From contig PWVP01000081.1 in the NCBI GenBank assembly GCA_003561815.1, positions 1 through 17,672 on the forward strand: 17,672 nt of DNA, written 5' to 3'. Of the stretch, positions 1-6,647 are shown piece after piece. The number at the start of each line of letters is the position of its first letter. The first letter of the stretch is position 1. The notes beneath the pieces are model-generated. The model did not search any database, was not told the DNA's origin, and saw nothing but the letters and a program-made list of their open reading frames with translations. Source of the DNA: Campylobacterota bacterium (GTDB taxonomy: Bacteria; Campylobacterota; Campylobacteria; Campylobacterales; SZUA-545). The translations under genes were made by a program, and so were the position numbers.

Positions 1-1124
1 CCTCCCGTCTGAGCGTGACGATTGCCGGCGAGGTGAAGGGGTTTGATCCCACCTGCGTGATGGAGGCCAAAGAGGTCAAAAAGGCCGATCGCTTTATTCA
101 CCTGGGGCTAAAAGCGGCCCAGGAGGCGATGAGCGATGCGAACCTCCAAAAGCCCGAAGGGGAGCAGGCTGAGCGCTTCGGGATTAGCGCTGCTTCGGGG
201 ATTGGCGGGCTGCCCCGCATCGAGGAGAACTCACTGATTCTGGGCGCAAAGGGCCCGCGCCGCATCTCGCCCTTTTTTATCCCCAGCGCGCTGGCCAATA
301 TGCTCGGCGGTTTTGTCAGTATCGAGCATGGCCTTAAGGGGCCCAATCTCGCCTGTGTGACCGCCTGTGCTGCAGGGACCCACGCCATTACCGAAGCGTA
401 TAAGACCATCGCCCTGGGTGGTGCCGATGCGATGCTCTCTGTCGCCTCCGAGGCGGCGGTGTGCGAAGTGGGTGTGGGCGGCTTCGCGGCCATGAAGGCG
501 CTCTCGACACACAATGACGCCCCTAAGGCGGCCTCACGCCCCTTCGATCGCGATCGCGGCGGCTTTGTGATGGGCGAAGGGGGCGCTGCGCTGGTTTTAG
601 AGGAGTATGAGAGTGCTAAAGCGCGCGGTGCGCGGATCTACGCTGAGGTGGTCGGCATCGGCGAGAGTGGTGATGCCAACCACATCACCACCCCGGCACC
701 GGAAGGGGAGGGGGCCTACCGCGCGATGAAGGCGGCTCTGCAGATGGCTCAGCGTGTCAGCCCCGGGATCGAGGTGGGCTATGTCAACGCCCACGGCACG
801 AGCACCGTTTATAACGACTGGTATGAGACGCTGGCCCTTAAGAAGCTCTTTGGCCAGAAGCCGGTGCCGCCGGTGAGCTCCATTAAGGGTGCGATCGGCC
901 ACTGTCTGGGTGCCGCGGGTAGCATTGAGGCGGTGGTCTCCATTATGGCGATGCACGAGGGCGTGCTGCCCCCCACCATCAACTACGACAACCCGGACAC
1001 CGAGCGCAACCTCGATCTGGACTACATCCCCAACACCGCCCGTCAGAGTGCGGTCGATGTGGTGATGAGCAACTCATTTGGGTTTGGAGGCACCAACGGG
1101 GTGGTGATCTTCAAGAAGGTGTAG
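1..1124 (+). CDS. fabF: 3-oxoacyl-[ACP] synthase II, 5' end outside window
   Basis: FabF (KAS II) condenses malonyl-ACP with a growing acyl-ACP in cytoplasmic type II fatty-acid elongation. The frame is open from base 3 to the TAG at 1122-1124, about 373 residues. The family is about 410 long, so roughly 35-40 N-terminal residues lie outside the window. The catalytic Cys is in TACAAGTHAI (codon 366-368). The two active-site His are in VNAHGTST and IGHCLGAAG, and the C-terminal NSFGFGGTNG loop is present. The GTG at 15 is an internal valine, because homologous sequence (SRLSVTIAGEVKGF) reads straight through it, so it is not a start. accA follows after 2 nt, an order typical of Campylobacterota. 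Family assignment is very secure. Confidence 0.97.
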   Translation, partial: SRLSVTIAGEVKGFDPTCVMEAKEVKKADRFIHLGLKAAQEAMSDANLQKPEGEQAERFGISAASGIGGLPRIEENSLILGAKGPRRISPFFIPSALANMLGGFVSIEHGLKGPNLACVTACAAGTHAITEAYKTIALGGADAMLSVASEAAVCEVGVGGFAAMKALSTHNDAPKAASRPFDRDRGGFVMGEGGAALVLEEYESAKARGARIYAEVVGIGESGDANHITTPAPEGEGAYRAMKAALQMAQRVSPGIEVGYVNAHGTSTVYNDWYETLALKKLFGQKPVPPVSSIKGAIGHCLGAAGSIEAVVSIMAMHEGVLPPTINYDNPDTERNLDLDYIPNTARQSAVDVVMSNSFGFGGTNGVVIFKKV

Positions 1125-1126
1125 CT

Positions 1127-2074
1127 TTGGCCGTCTATCTGGAGTTTGAAAAGCCGCTCAAAGTCCTCCAGGAGGAGATGGAGCTGGCCCACATCCGCAA
1201 AGATGAAAAGGCGGCGTCGGTCTACGCTAAAGAGCTGGAGGCGGCCATCACGAAAACCTACAAAAACCTGAGCGACTACCAGAAGCTGCAGCTTGCGCGC
1301 CATCAGGATCGCCCCTATGCGCTTGATTATGTGAAGCTGATTATGGAGGACGCCCATGAGATTCATGGCGACCGCCACTTTAGAGACGATCAGGCGATCG
1401 TCTGCTTTATGGGCACCATCGGCTCGCAGCCGTGTGTGGTGATTGGCGAAGAGAAGGGGCGCGGTACTAAAAACAAGATCGCGCGCAACTTCGGGATGCC
1501 CAACCCTGAAGGCTACCGCAAGGCGCTAAGGGCCGCTAAACTGGCCGAGAAGTTCTCCCTGCCCATTTTGATGCTGGTGGACACACCGGGGGCCTACCCT
1601 GGCCTGGGGGCTGAGGAGCGCAGCCAGAGCGAGGCGATTGCCCGCAATCTCTATGAGCTGAGCGATATCGACACCCCGACCATCTCAGTGGTGATAGGCG
1701 AGGGGGGTAGCGGCGGCGCGCTCGCGATCGGCGTGGCCGATCGGCTGGCGATGCTGCAGTACTCGGTCTTTAGCGTGATTTCACCCGAGGGGTGTGCGGC
1801 GATTTTGTGGAACGACCCGGCTAAAGTCGAGACCGCCACTAAAGCGCTCAAGATCACCCCCGAGGCGCTTTTGGAGTATGGCCTGATCGATGCGATTCTG
1901 AGTGAGCCGGGTATGGGGGCGCATCGCGATCGCAAAGGGGCCGCCGAAGCGATCAAGAGCTACTTCTTAGAGCAGGTGCACTCCTTAGAGCAGATGGGAA
2001 GCCAGGCGCGACTTGAGGCGCGCTATGAGAAGCTGATGGCTTTGGGCCGTTTTAGCGAAGAGGGCACCTCTTAG
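1127..2074 (+). CDS. accA: acetyl-CoA carboxylase carboxyltransferase subunit alpha
   Basis: AccA is the alpha half of the carboxyltransferase that moves the carboxyl group from carboxybiotin to acetyl-CoA, giving malonyl-CoA for FabF-type condensations. The 315 residues match the usual length. The core includes ARNFGMPNPEGYRKALR, the Gly-rich IGEGGSGGALAIGVADRLAM and VISPEGCAAILWND, all conserved in the family. The start is TTG, 2 nt after the fabF stop. A GAAGG Shine-Dalgarno lies just upstream inside the fabF end, and no in-frame ATG fits the conserved N-terminal YLEFEKPL. Cotranscription with fabF is inferred. No clear plus-strand terminator follows; a weak CCCT/AGGG hairpin with a T run lies at 2228-2249, inside the 3' end of rplT. 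Confidence 0.97.
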   Translation: MAVYLEFEKPLKVLQEEMELAHIRKDEKAASVYAKELEAAITKTYKNLSDYQKLQLARHQDRPYALDYVKLIMEDAHEIHGDRHFRDDQAIVCFMGTIGSQPCVVIGEEKGRGTKNKIARNFGMPNPEGYRKALRAAKLAEKFSLPILMLVDTPGAYPGLGAEERSQSEAIARNLYELSDIDTPTISVVIGEGGSGGALAIGVADRLAMLQYSVFSVISPEGCAAILWNDPAKVETATKALKITPEALLEYGLIDAILSEPGMGAHRDRKGAAEAIKSYFLEQVHSLEQMGSQARLEARYEKLMALGRFSEEGTS

Positions 2075-2162
2075 GCGCTTATTCACACCACCCCCTGAGA
2101 GAGTAGATTAGAACCTCTCCTATTTAGGGAATTTCACACCTTTTTCACACTCCGATTTGACC

Positions 2163-2200
2163 ATAAAAAAAGCCCGCACCCCAGAGGAGCGCGGGCTTGC
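2163..2200 (-). terminator. intrinsic terminator of the thrS-infC-rpmI-rplT operon
   Basis: AGCCCGC (2171-2177) pairs perfectly with GCGGGCT (2191-2197) around a 13-nt loop. Read on the minus strand, the stem is followed directly by seven U (plus-strand A run 2165-2171). It lies about 35 nt past the rplT stop. On the plus strand the hairpin has no T run, so it is oriented for rplT rather than accA. Confidence 0.85.
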
Positions 2201-2231
2201 TAACCCAAATAGTAAAGCGGCGAGAAACCCT

Positions 2232-2585
2232 CTATTTAAGGGCTTTTTTCGCACTTTCGGCCAGCTCGGTAAAGACCGAAGGCTCGTTCATAGCCAGATC
2301 GGCGAGGATCTTACGATCCATCTCGATATTGGCCTTTTTCATGCCGTGAATAAATTGTGAATAGCTCAGGCCGTTCTGGCGGCACGCAGCGTTGATCCGC
2401 ACGATCCAGAGGCGGCGAATATCCCGCTTTTTCTGGCGGCGATCGCGGTAGGCGTAGACCAGGCTTCGCTCGAGCTGCTCTTTTGCTTTTCTAAAGTGTT
2501 TGCGTCGTCCGGAGTAGAAGCCACGGGCCTGCTTCAGAAGCTTTTTGTGGCGCTGACGACGGACAAATCCGGTTTTTACTCTCAT
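2232..2585 (-). CDS. rplT: 50S ribosomal protein L20
   Basis: L20 is an early-assembly 23S rRNA-binding protein of the large subunit and, in studied bacteria, a translational repressor of the rpmI-rplT part of this operon. The 117 residues match the family length. The basic N-terminal extension (MRVKTGFVRRQRHKKLLKQA) and the family core DIRRLWIVRINAACRQNGLSY are seen. The ATG is preceded by AAAGGA at good spacing. It is the last gene of the operon. About 100 nt with strong hairpins separate it from rpmI, and an intrinsic terminator follows. Confidence 0.98.
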   Translation of the reverse strand: MRVKTGFVRRQRHKKLLKQARGFYSGRRKHFRKAKEQLERSLVYAYRDRRQKKRDIRRLWIVRINAACRQNGLSYSQFIHGMKKANIEMDRKILADLAMNEPSVFTELAESAKKALK

Positions 2586-2611
2586 GTTCTTTTCCTTTTA
2601 CCGTTTAGGTG

Positions 2612-2675
2612 TCGCTCGGTGGCGAACTTGCCTGTGCGGGCTGTGACCGCACAGGAGGGGGGTGCCCAGGGGCAC
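2612..2675 (-). promoter_or_regulatory. hairpin stack in the rpmI-rplT spacer
   Basis: Three inverted repeats lie in the 103-nt spacer. GTGCC/GGCAC is at 2662-2666 and 2671-2675. A perfect 9-bp stem CCTGTGCGG (2631-2639) / CCGCACAGG (2647-2655) has a 7-nt loop. TCGC/GCGA is at 2612-2615 and 2622-2625. No T run follows on either strand, so this is not an ordinary terminator. Inference: an mRNA element controlling rplT, such as an L20 (auto)regulatory site, a processing or stability element, or a brake on translation. L20 autoregulation through RNA structure is known for this operon in other bacteria, but the sequence match has not been tested. Confidence 0.55.
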
Positions 2676-2688
2676 AACTGGCTACGAT

Positions 2689-2880
2689 CTACTGACCGAG
2701 CATCCGGCGTACACCCGCTTCATTGGTGGCGTGTACATATTTGCTGGAGCGGAGGTTTCGTTTACGCTTCTGGCTTTTTTTGGTCAGAATGTGGCTACGA
2801 AAAGCGCTGCCGCGCTTGATCACACTCTTTTTTGCCGTAAAGCGCTTCGCAGCACCCCGCTTGGTCTTCATCTTTGGCAT
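2689..2880 (-). CDS. rpmI: 50S ribosomal protein L35
   Basis: Small basic protein of the large ribosomal subunit. The 63 residues (family about 64) begin MPKMKTKRGAAKRF, the L35 signature, with K/R-rich sequence throughout. The ATG lies 11 nt after the infC stop and has GAAGGG as ribosome binding site. The position between infC and rplT is the classic order of the IF3 operon. Confidence 0.97.
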   Translation of the reverse strand: MPKMKTKRGAAKRFTAKKSVIKRGSAFRSHILTKKSQKRKRNLRSSKYVHATNEAGVRRMLGQ

Positions 2881-2891
2881 AAAGAACCCTT

Positions 2892-3431
2892 CTAGTTTTT
2901 CTTCTTCTCTTTGGCAGGAACAGCGTACATACTGACAAAACGCCCATCCATAAAGGGCGCTTTTTCGATGGTGGCATACCCCTCTACCATTTGGGTCACG
3001 GATTCTAGCACAGTAAAACCTACAGACGGGTTAGCCATCTCCCGCCCTTTGAGAAAGACGCGGAACTTCACATGCTTTCCCTGTTCGAGAAACTCGATCG
3101 CCCGCTTGACTTTGTAGTTCATATCGTTTTGAGCAATCTTGGCGGTGAGCTTGATCTCTTTAACATCGATCACCTTTTGCCGTTTTTTGGCCTCTTTGGC
3201 CTTCTTCTCCTGCTCGTATTTGAACTTACCAAAATCCATGATCTTTGCAACGGGGGGTTTGGCATCGGGGGAGATGAGAACGAGATCCAGCCCCTCATCC
3301 TGGGCCATTGAGAACGCTTCGCGACTGGAGATGATACCGTGCTGATTGCCGTCGTGGCCGATGCAGCGCACCTCTTCACAGAAGCGGGGAATCTGCTCGT
3401 TTAGCTGGGTCCGCTTGTCTTTATTACTCAA
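2892..3431 (-). CDS. infC: translation initiation factor IF-3
   Basis: IF3 binds the 30S subunit, prevents premature joining of 50S and checks the start codon. The 179 residues show the N-domain (LNEQI...VRCIGHDGNQHGIIS, PPVAKIMDFGKFKYEQEKK), a lysine-rich linker at about 72-90, and the C-domain (DVKEIKLTAKIAQNDMNYK, HVKFRVFLKGREM). The start is TTG. Its first three bases overlap the thrS stop in a TTGA junction, with GAGG a few bases upstream. An in-frame stop just before it rules out a longer form. Non-standard infC starts (AUU in E. coli) let IF3 repress its own synthesis, so a TTG here fits autoregulation. The overlap implies translational coupling to thrS. Confidence 0.97.
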   Translation of the reverse strand: MSNKDKRTQLNEQIPRFCEEVRCIGHDGNQHGIISSREAFSMAQDEGLDLVLISPDAKPPVAKIMDFGKFKYEQEKKAKEAKKRQKVIDVKEIKLTAKIAQNDMNYKVKRAIEFLEQGKHVKFRVFLKGREMANPSVGFTVLESVTQMVEGYATIEKAPFMDGRFVSMYAVPAKEKKKN

Positions 3432-5251
3432 AGTTTCGCCTCACTGTTTTTCTCCTTGCACAGATTGATAAAGCCCTCTAGATCGAGCTGGCTCTGGGTG
3501 CGGTTGGTGCGATCGCGTAGTGCGACGCTGCGACTGCTGACCTCCTCGTCGCCCACCACCACGATAAAGGGAACCCGCTGCTTCTCAGCGGTGCGGATCC
3601 GTTTAGGTAGCGACTCGTTGCGATCGTAGAGGATTGCATCGAAATCGTTTGCCGTGAGAATTTCTTTAATCTCTTTCGCATAATCGTGATGGCTCTCACC
3701 CACCGGCACAATCGCCACCTGCGTCGGCGCGATAAAGAAGGGCAGCTCCCCGCCGTAGTGCTCGATCAAGATGGCGATAAACCGCTCGATCGAGCCCATC
3801 ATCGCCCGGTGGATCATCACCGGCCGCTCACGGCTGTTCTCGGCGGTGGTGTACTCCAGCTCGAAGCGCGCCGGGAGGTTGAGATCGACCTGTACCGTGC
3901 CGCACTGCCATTTGCGTCCGATCGCATCGGTGATTTTAACATCGATTTTCGGACCATAAAAGGCGCCGCCCCCCTCATCGAGAAGGTACTCGCCGCGCCT
4001 GTCCAGCACAGAGCGGATCGCGTCGGTGGCCTTATCCCAGAACGCTTCTGAGCCGATCGCCTTTTCGGGTCGGGTGGAGAGGGTGAGGGTGTACTCAAAC
4101 TCAAAGAGGCGCATGAGCCGATCGATAAAGGCCAGGATCGCCTCGATCTCGCCCTCCATCTGATCTTCGGTGCAGAAGATGTGGGCATCATCCTGGGTAA
4201 ACTCCCGCACCCGCAAAAGGCCGTGAAGCACGCCGCTAAGCTCGTGGCGGTGAACGGTGCCAAACTCAAAGAACCGTAGCGGCAGATCGCGAAAGCTCCG
4301 CACGGCGGATTGATACACCTCGATATGGCCCACGCAGTTCATCGGCTTGAGGCCGTACTCCTGCTCATCGACGACGGTGAAGTACATGTTCTCGCCGTAG
4401 TTGGCGATGTGGCCGCTTTTGCGCCATAGATCGGATCGCAAAATCTCCGGGCCGCGCACCGGCTCATAGCCGCGCCGTCTGTGGGCGGTGAAGCTGAGGT
4501 TTTCCAGTTTGGCCCGTAGGCGCGCTCCGGCGGGCAGCCAGATGGGCAGGCCGCCGCCCACCTCGTCGGTGAACTTAAAGAGCGAGAGCTCGTTGCCCAG
4601 TTTGCGGTGATCGCGCTTGAGTGCTTCGGCCATCTGTGTCTGCCAGTTTTTGAGCGCCTCTTTATCGGCAAAGGCGTTGCCGTAGATGCGGGTGAGCATC
4701 TCCCGGCGGCTATCACCCCCCAGGAAGGCTCCGGCGATTTTGGTCAGCTTGACATTCTGTAGATAGCGGGTGCTGGGCACATGCGGGCCGCGGCAGAGAT
4801 CTTTAAACTCCCCCTGAGCGTAGAAGCTCACCTGCTCATCGGGGATGGACTGGAGCACCTCTTGTTTGAGCGGATCCGATTCGTAGCGCTTCAGGGCGTC
4901 GGCTTTCGGACAGACGCTGCGTACGATGGGGTGATCCTGCGCGGCGAGTTTTTTCATCGTCTTCTCGATGGTTTTAAGATCCTCTTCGCCGATGTGGGCG
5001 CTGGTCTTAAAGTCGTAGTAGAACCCCTCCTCAACCACCGGCCCCACAAAGAACTGCGCATCGGGATAGAGCTGCTCGATCGCCTGGGCCATCAGGTGGG
5101 CAGCGGAGTGGCGGATAATCGAAAGGGCATCGGGGGAGTTGTCAAAATAGATAGGCTCGCCGGTGGTGCCGGTCGCTTCGGCGGTGGCGAGATCGATAAG
5201 AGTCTCATCTGAACGATAGGCGATCAGCCCATCTTTACGGTCGATTTGCAA
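3428..5251 (-). CDS. thrS: threonyl-tRNA synthetase
   Basis: Class II synthetase that charges tRNA-Thr. The 607 residues resemble the short Campylobacterota form (about 600); E. coli has about 640. The N-terminal part is reduced. The editing domain follows, with RHSAAHLMAQAI and CRGPHVPS. The catalytic core has KPMNCVGHIEVYQ (zinc Cys), motif 2 around HRHELSGVLHGLLRVREFTQ with the DDAHIF block, IHRAMMGSIERF (zinc His and motif 3), and a C-terminal anticodon-binding domain (VGESHHDYAKE to NSEAKL). The start is TTG with GGAGGA about 9 nt upstream. No ATG fits the conserved N-terminus. It overlaps infC by 4 nt and sits 39 nt behind tRNA-Val on the same strand, so it may share that transcript. 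Confidence 0.97.
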   Translation of the reverse strand: MQIDRKDGLIAYRSDETLIDLATAEATGTTGEPIYFDNSPDALSIIRHSAAHLMAQAIEQLYPDAQFFVGPVVEEGFYYDFKTSAHIGEEDLKTIEKTMKKLAAQDHPIVRSVCPKADALKRYESDPLKQEVLQSIPDEQVSFYAQGEFKDLCRGPHVPSTRYLQNVKLTKIAGAFLGGDSRREMLTRIYGNAFADKEALKNWQTQMAEALKRDHRKLGNELSLFKFTDEVGGGLPIWLPAGARLRAKLENLSFTAHRRRGYEPVRGPEILRSDLWRKSGHIANYGENMYFTVVDEQEYGLKPMNCVGHIEVYQSAVRSFRDLPLRFFEFGTVHRHELSGVLHGLLRVREFTQDDAHIFCTEDQMEGEIEAILAFIDRLMRLFEFEYTLTLSTRPEKAIGSEAFWDKATDAIRSVLDRRGEYLLDEGGGAFYGPKIDVKITDAIGRKWQCGTVQVDLNLPARFELEYTTAENSRERPVMIHRAMMGSIERFIAILIEHYGGELPFFIAPTQVAIVPVGESHHDYAKEIKEILTANDFDAILYDRNESLPKRIRTAEKQRVPFIVVVGDEEVSSRSVALRDRTNRTQSQLDLEGFINLCKEKNSEAKL

Positions 5252-5290
5252 ACAGTCGATTCCTCCAAAAAGGTCTTATAGATATTTAAA

Positions 5291-5366
5291 TGGTGGCCGT
5301 AAGTGGACTCGAACCACTGACCACTACCGTGTCGGGGTAGTGCTCTACCAACTGAGCTATACGACC
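5291..5366 (-). tRNA. tRNA-Val (anticodon GAC), with C33
   Basis: A 76-nt cloverleaf with encoded CCA. The acceptor GGTCGTA pairs with TACGGCC (one G-T). The D arm is GCTC/GAGC with loop AGTTGGTA, the anticodon stem CTACC/GGTAG, the variable loop TGGTC, and the T arm AGTGG/CCACT with loop TTCGAGT. The discriminator is A73. The anticodon loop is C32 C33 G34 A35 C36 A37 C38, giving GAC, which reads GUC and GUU (Val). Position 33 is C where nearly all elongator tRNAs have U. All other invariant positions (T8, G18 G19, T54 T55 C56) are normal. It lies upstream of thrS in the same direction. Confidence 0.93.
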
Positions 5367-5382
5367 ATGAAAAAGAACCGAG

Positions 5383-5462
5383 ATTTTAGCGGATCGTTTC
5401 TTAAAAGCACTCCTTCGTCCATCAGCAAAGCACTCCTCAAGCATAATCCTGTATTCTAGCAG
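5383..5462 (-). promoter_or_regulatory. candidate promoter(s) for tRNA-Val / thrS operon
   Basis: Two minus-strand -10 candidates are seen. TAAAAT (plus-strand ATTTTA at 5383-5388) would start RNA about 10 nt before the tRNA. TGCTAGAAT, an extended -10 near 5453-5461, would start it further upstream. Neither has a convincing -35, which is usual for Campylobacterota sigma70 promoters. Weak evidence resting on motif and position only. Confidence 0.35.
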
Positions 5463-5489
5463 GAGAGAAAAACCGCAAAAGGTGAGGCG
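5404..5489 (+). promoter_or_regulatory. control region of mntA-hepT with an 11-bp direct repeat
   Basis: AAAGCACTCCT occurs exactly at 5404-5414 and 5427-5437, 23 bp apart (about two helical turns). It lies just ahead of the -10-like CATAAT (5442-5447) and TATTCT. The ribosome binding region is GGTGAGG at 5481-5487. Repeated sites here suggest an operator for the downstream toxin-antitoxin pair, but the region also faces the divergent tRNA-Val and could serve that gene. Confidence 0.4.
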
Positions 5490-5780
5490 TTGACCAAAAC
5501 AGAGATTCTGGGCTTTTTAAGAGAACACCGCGAAGAGCTCGAAAGCCGGTTTGGACTCAAAACGATCGGTCTGTTTGGCAGCTACGCCCGTGGCGATGAG
5601 CGGGAGGATAGCGACATTGATCTAGCTGTAGAGATCGAGAGTGCTAACACCTTTCGCAGCTTTTTTGGCCTGAAACATTATCTGGAAGACCACTTGCGCC
5701 ACTCAATCGACCTCGGAGTCGAAAGCGCTCTAAAACCCTCCATAAAAGAGCAGATCACCAAAGAGATAATCTATGCCTAA
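5490..5780 (+). CDS. mntA: MntA-type nucleotidyltransferase antitoxin (MNT domain)
   Basis: A minimal nucleotidyltransferase of 96 residues, the usual length. The MNT signature G30-S31 followed ten residues later by D42-x-D44 is in FGSYARGDEREDSDIDLAVE. In characterised pairs, MntA silences HepT by adding AMP from ATP to the tyrosine of the HEPN RX4HXY motif. The start is TTG with GGTGAGG before it; no ATG fits. Its 3' end overlaps hepT by 8 nt, so the two are coupled. The pair is the only complete toxin-antitoxin system in the window. The gene symbol follows the family name and has not been tested experimentally here. Confidence 0.88.
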   Translation: MTKTEILGFLREHREELESRFGLKTIGLFGSYARGDEREDSDIDLAVEIESANTFRSFFGLKHYLEDHLRHSIDLGVESALKPSIKEQITKEIIYA

Positions 5781-6114
5781 ACGGGATACTCGCCTCTATG
5801 TGGCGGATATTGTCGACTCTGCCGCTGCTATCAGGGAGTTCATCGGGGAGATGGACTTCGAAAGCTTCGTGCATGATCGTAAGACATATAGTGCCACCAT
5901 CCGCGAATACATCATTATCGGCGAAGCCATCTCTGCGCTAATCGGGCTTCTGGAGGCGCAGATCCCGGATTACCCGTGGCGCATGGTTAAAGACTTTCGA
6001 AACATGATCGTCCATGAGTACTTCGGTGTCGATCCGCGTATCGTGTGGGATCTGACACAACTGGAACTAGACGATCTAGTGGCAAAAATTCAAACCTTGA
6101 AAGCTGGCGACTAG
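5773..6114 (+). CDS. hepT: HepT-type HEPN ribonuclease toxin (DUF86)
   Basis: A HEPN-domain protein of 113 residues, the normal DUF86 length. The RX4HXY catalytic motif is intact: R76-N-M-I-V-H81-E-Y83 in MVKDFRNMIVHEYFGVDP, followed by the typical WDLTQLELDDLVAKI helix. HEPN toxins act as RNases, often on tRNA or other structured RNA. Y83 is the residue that MntA adenylylates in studied systems. The ATG overlaps the mntA stop by 8 nt. No lesion is seen, so the pair is probably functional. Confidence 0.9.
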   Translation: MPKRDTRLYVADIVDSAAAIREFIGEMDFESFVHDRKTYSATIREYIIIGEAISALIGLLEAQIPDYPWRMVKDFRNMIVHEYFGVDPRIVWDLTQLELDDLVAKIQTLKAGD

Positions 6115-6152
6115 TTTAGCTGTCTTTTTGCGTCGATCGCCGTCAAGTAAAA

Positions 6153-6189
6153 GCGGGTAAAATAGCCTAAACACAACAGTTAGGAGGCT
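6153..6189 (+). promoter_or_regulatory. promoter and strong RBS of the antitoxin at 6193
   Basis: TAAAAT at 6158-6163 fits a -10 box, in the element GCGGGTAAAATAGCC followed by TAAACAC. The ribosome binding site AGGAGG lies a few bases ahead of the ATG. A closely similar element (6648-6670) precedes the antitoxin at 6684, which supports a shared promoter/operator role. Confidence 0.5.
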
Positions 6190-6192
6190 CTG

Positions 6193-6432
6193 ATGGAGGC
6201 AATCCGTGAGTATGTCAAAGTAGAAAACCGCCGCATCGTGATTGATCTGCCTGCTGATTTTGACGCGCAGGATGCTGAGGTGATTGTGCTTCCGGTAAAG
6301 ATGCTGACTGACCTGCCTGCTACCGGGCAGCCAGAGAGTCAAAAAGTCTATGATTTTTCCGACCTCCAAGGTCGTCTGGAATACTCCGGCGATGCCCTAG
6401 CCAGCCAGCGAAAGCTGCGGGATGAGTGGTAA
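6193..6432 (+). CDS. VapB-like antitoxin of a PIN-toxin pair
   Basis: A 79-residue protein with an N-terminal strand pattern (YVKVENRRIVIDLPADFDAQ, VIVLP) typical of small DNA-binding antitoxin dimers. The C-terminal tail YDFSDLQGRLEYSGDAL...QRKLRDEW resembles tails that neutralise PIN toxins in Campylobacterota antitoxins. A strong AGGAGG precedes the ATG. It overlaps the following PIN reading frame by 11 nt, the usual arrangement. Because that toxin is broken, the antitoxin is probably a leftover or acts on toxins elsewhere. The exact antitoxin family is not certain. Confidence 0.75.
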   Translation: MEAIREYVKVENRRIVIDLPADFDAQDAEVIVLPVKMLTDLPATGQPESQKVYDFSDLQGRLEYSGDALASQRKLRDEW

Positions 6433-6569
6433 GCGATACCTGCTCGACACTAATGCGATCGTTGCGCTTCTGAAGGGGGCACAGTGGCCTAGCCGAGCTT
6501 CTGCAGTCGGCGGAGTATATTGGCATATCGGTTATTAGTCGGTTAGAGTTCTTCTCTTTTGCTGGTGTG
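6422..6569 (+). pseudogene. broken VapC-like PIN-domain toxin
   Basis: Starting at ATG 6422 the product begins MSGKRYLLDTNAIVALLKG, the PIN N-terminus with the first catalytic Asp (LLDTN). Past the G5 run at 6475-6479 the frame is wrong and ends at a TAG. Removing one G restores LLKGHSGLAELLQ, then SAEYIGISVISRLEFFSFAG, a clear PIN continuation with the conserved acidic residue of SRLEF. After FAGV (6569) the similarity stops, so about 80 C-terminal residues with the other catalytic Asp are missing. Both a frameshift and a truncation are present, so the toxin is almost certainly dead. The frameshift alone could be a sequencing error, but the truncation could not. Confidence 0.8.
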
Positions 6570-6584
6570 AAAAAAGCAGCCCGT

Positions 6585-6608
6585 CCCCTTTTTCTCCCCC
6601 TTTTTCTC
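6585..6608 (+). repeat. tandem 12-bp polypyrimidine repeat
   Basis: CCCCTTTTTCTC occurs twice in direct succession (6585-6596 and 6597-6608). It lies right after the point where PIN similarity ends. It may mark the rearrangement junction or be slippage-prone filler. No known element is recognised. Confidence 0.6.
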
Positions 6609-6647
6609 TGCTACGCTTTGCCGATGGCTGGGCGACCTCATTTTAGA

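Noticed and set aside
15..17. GTG as the fabF start
   Set aside because: The frame is open upstream to the window edge, and the residues before it fit FabF, so the gene is cut by the window rather than starting here.
2228..2249. CCCT/AGGG hairpin with T run as an accA terminator
   Set aside because: The stem is only about 4 bp and lies in the rplT coding end; too weak to list as a terminator, though it may contribute.
2157..2360. Plus-strand small frame after accA
   Set aside because: It runs through the rplT terminator and antisense of rplT, and has no homologous features.
5291..5366. tRNA-Val as an integration site for the toxin-antitoxin patch
   Set aside because: The patch lies on the 5' side of the tRNA, there is no integrase, and no second copy of the tRNA 3' end is seen nearby.
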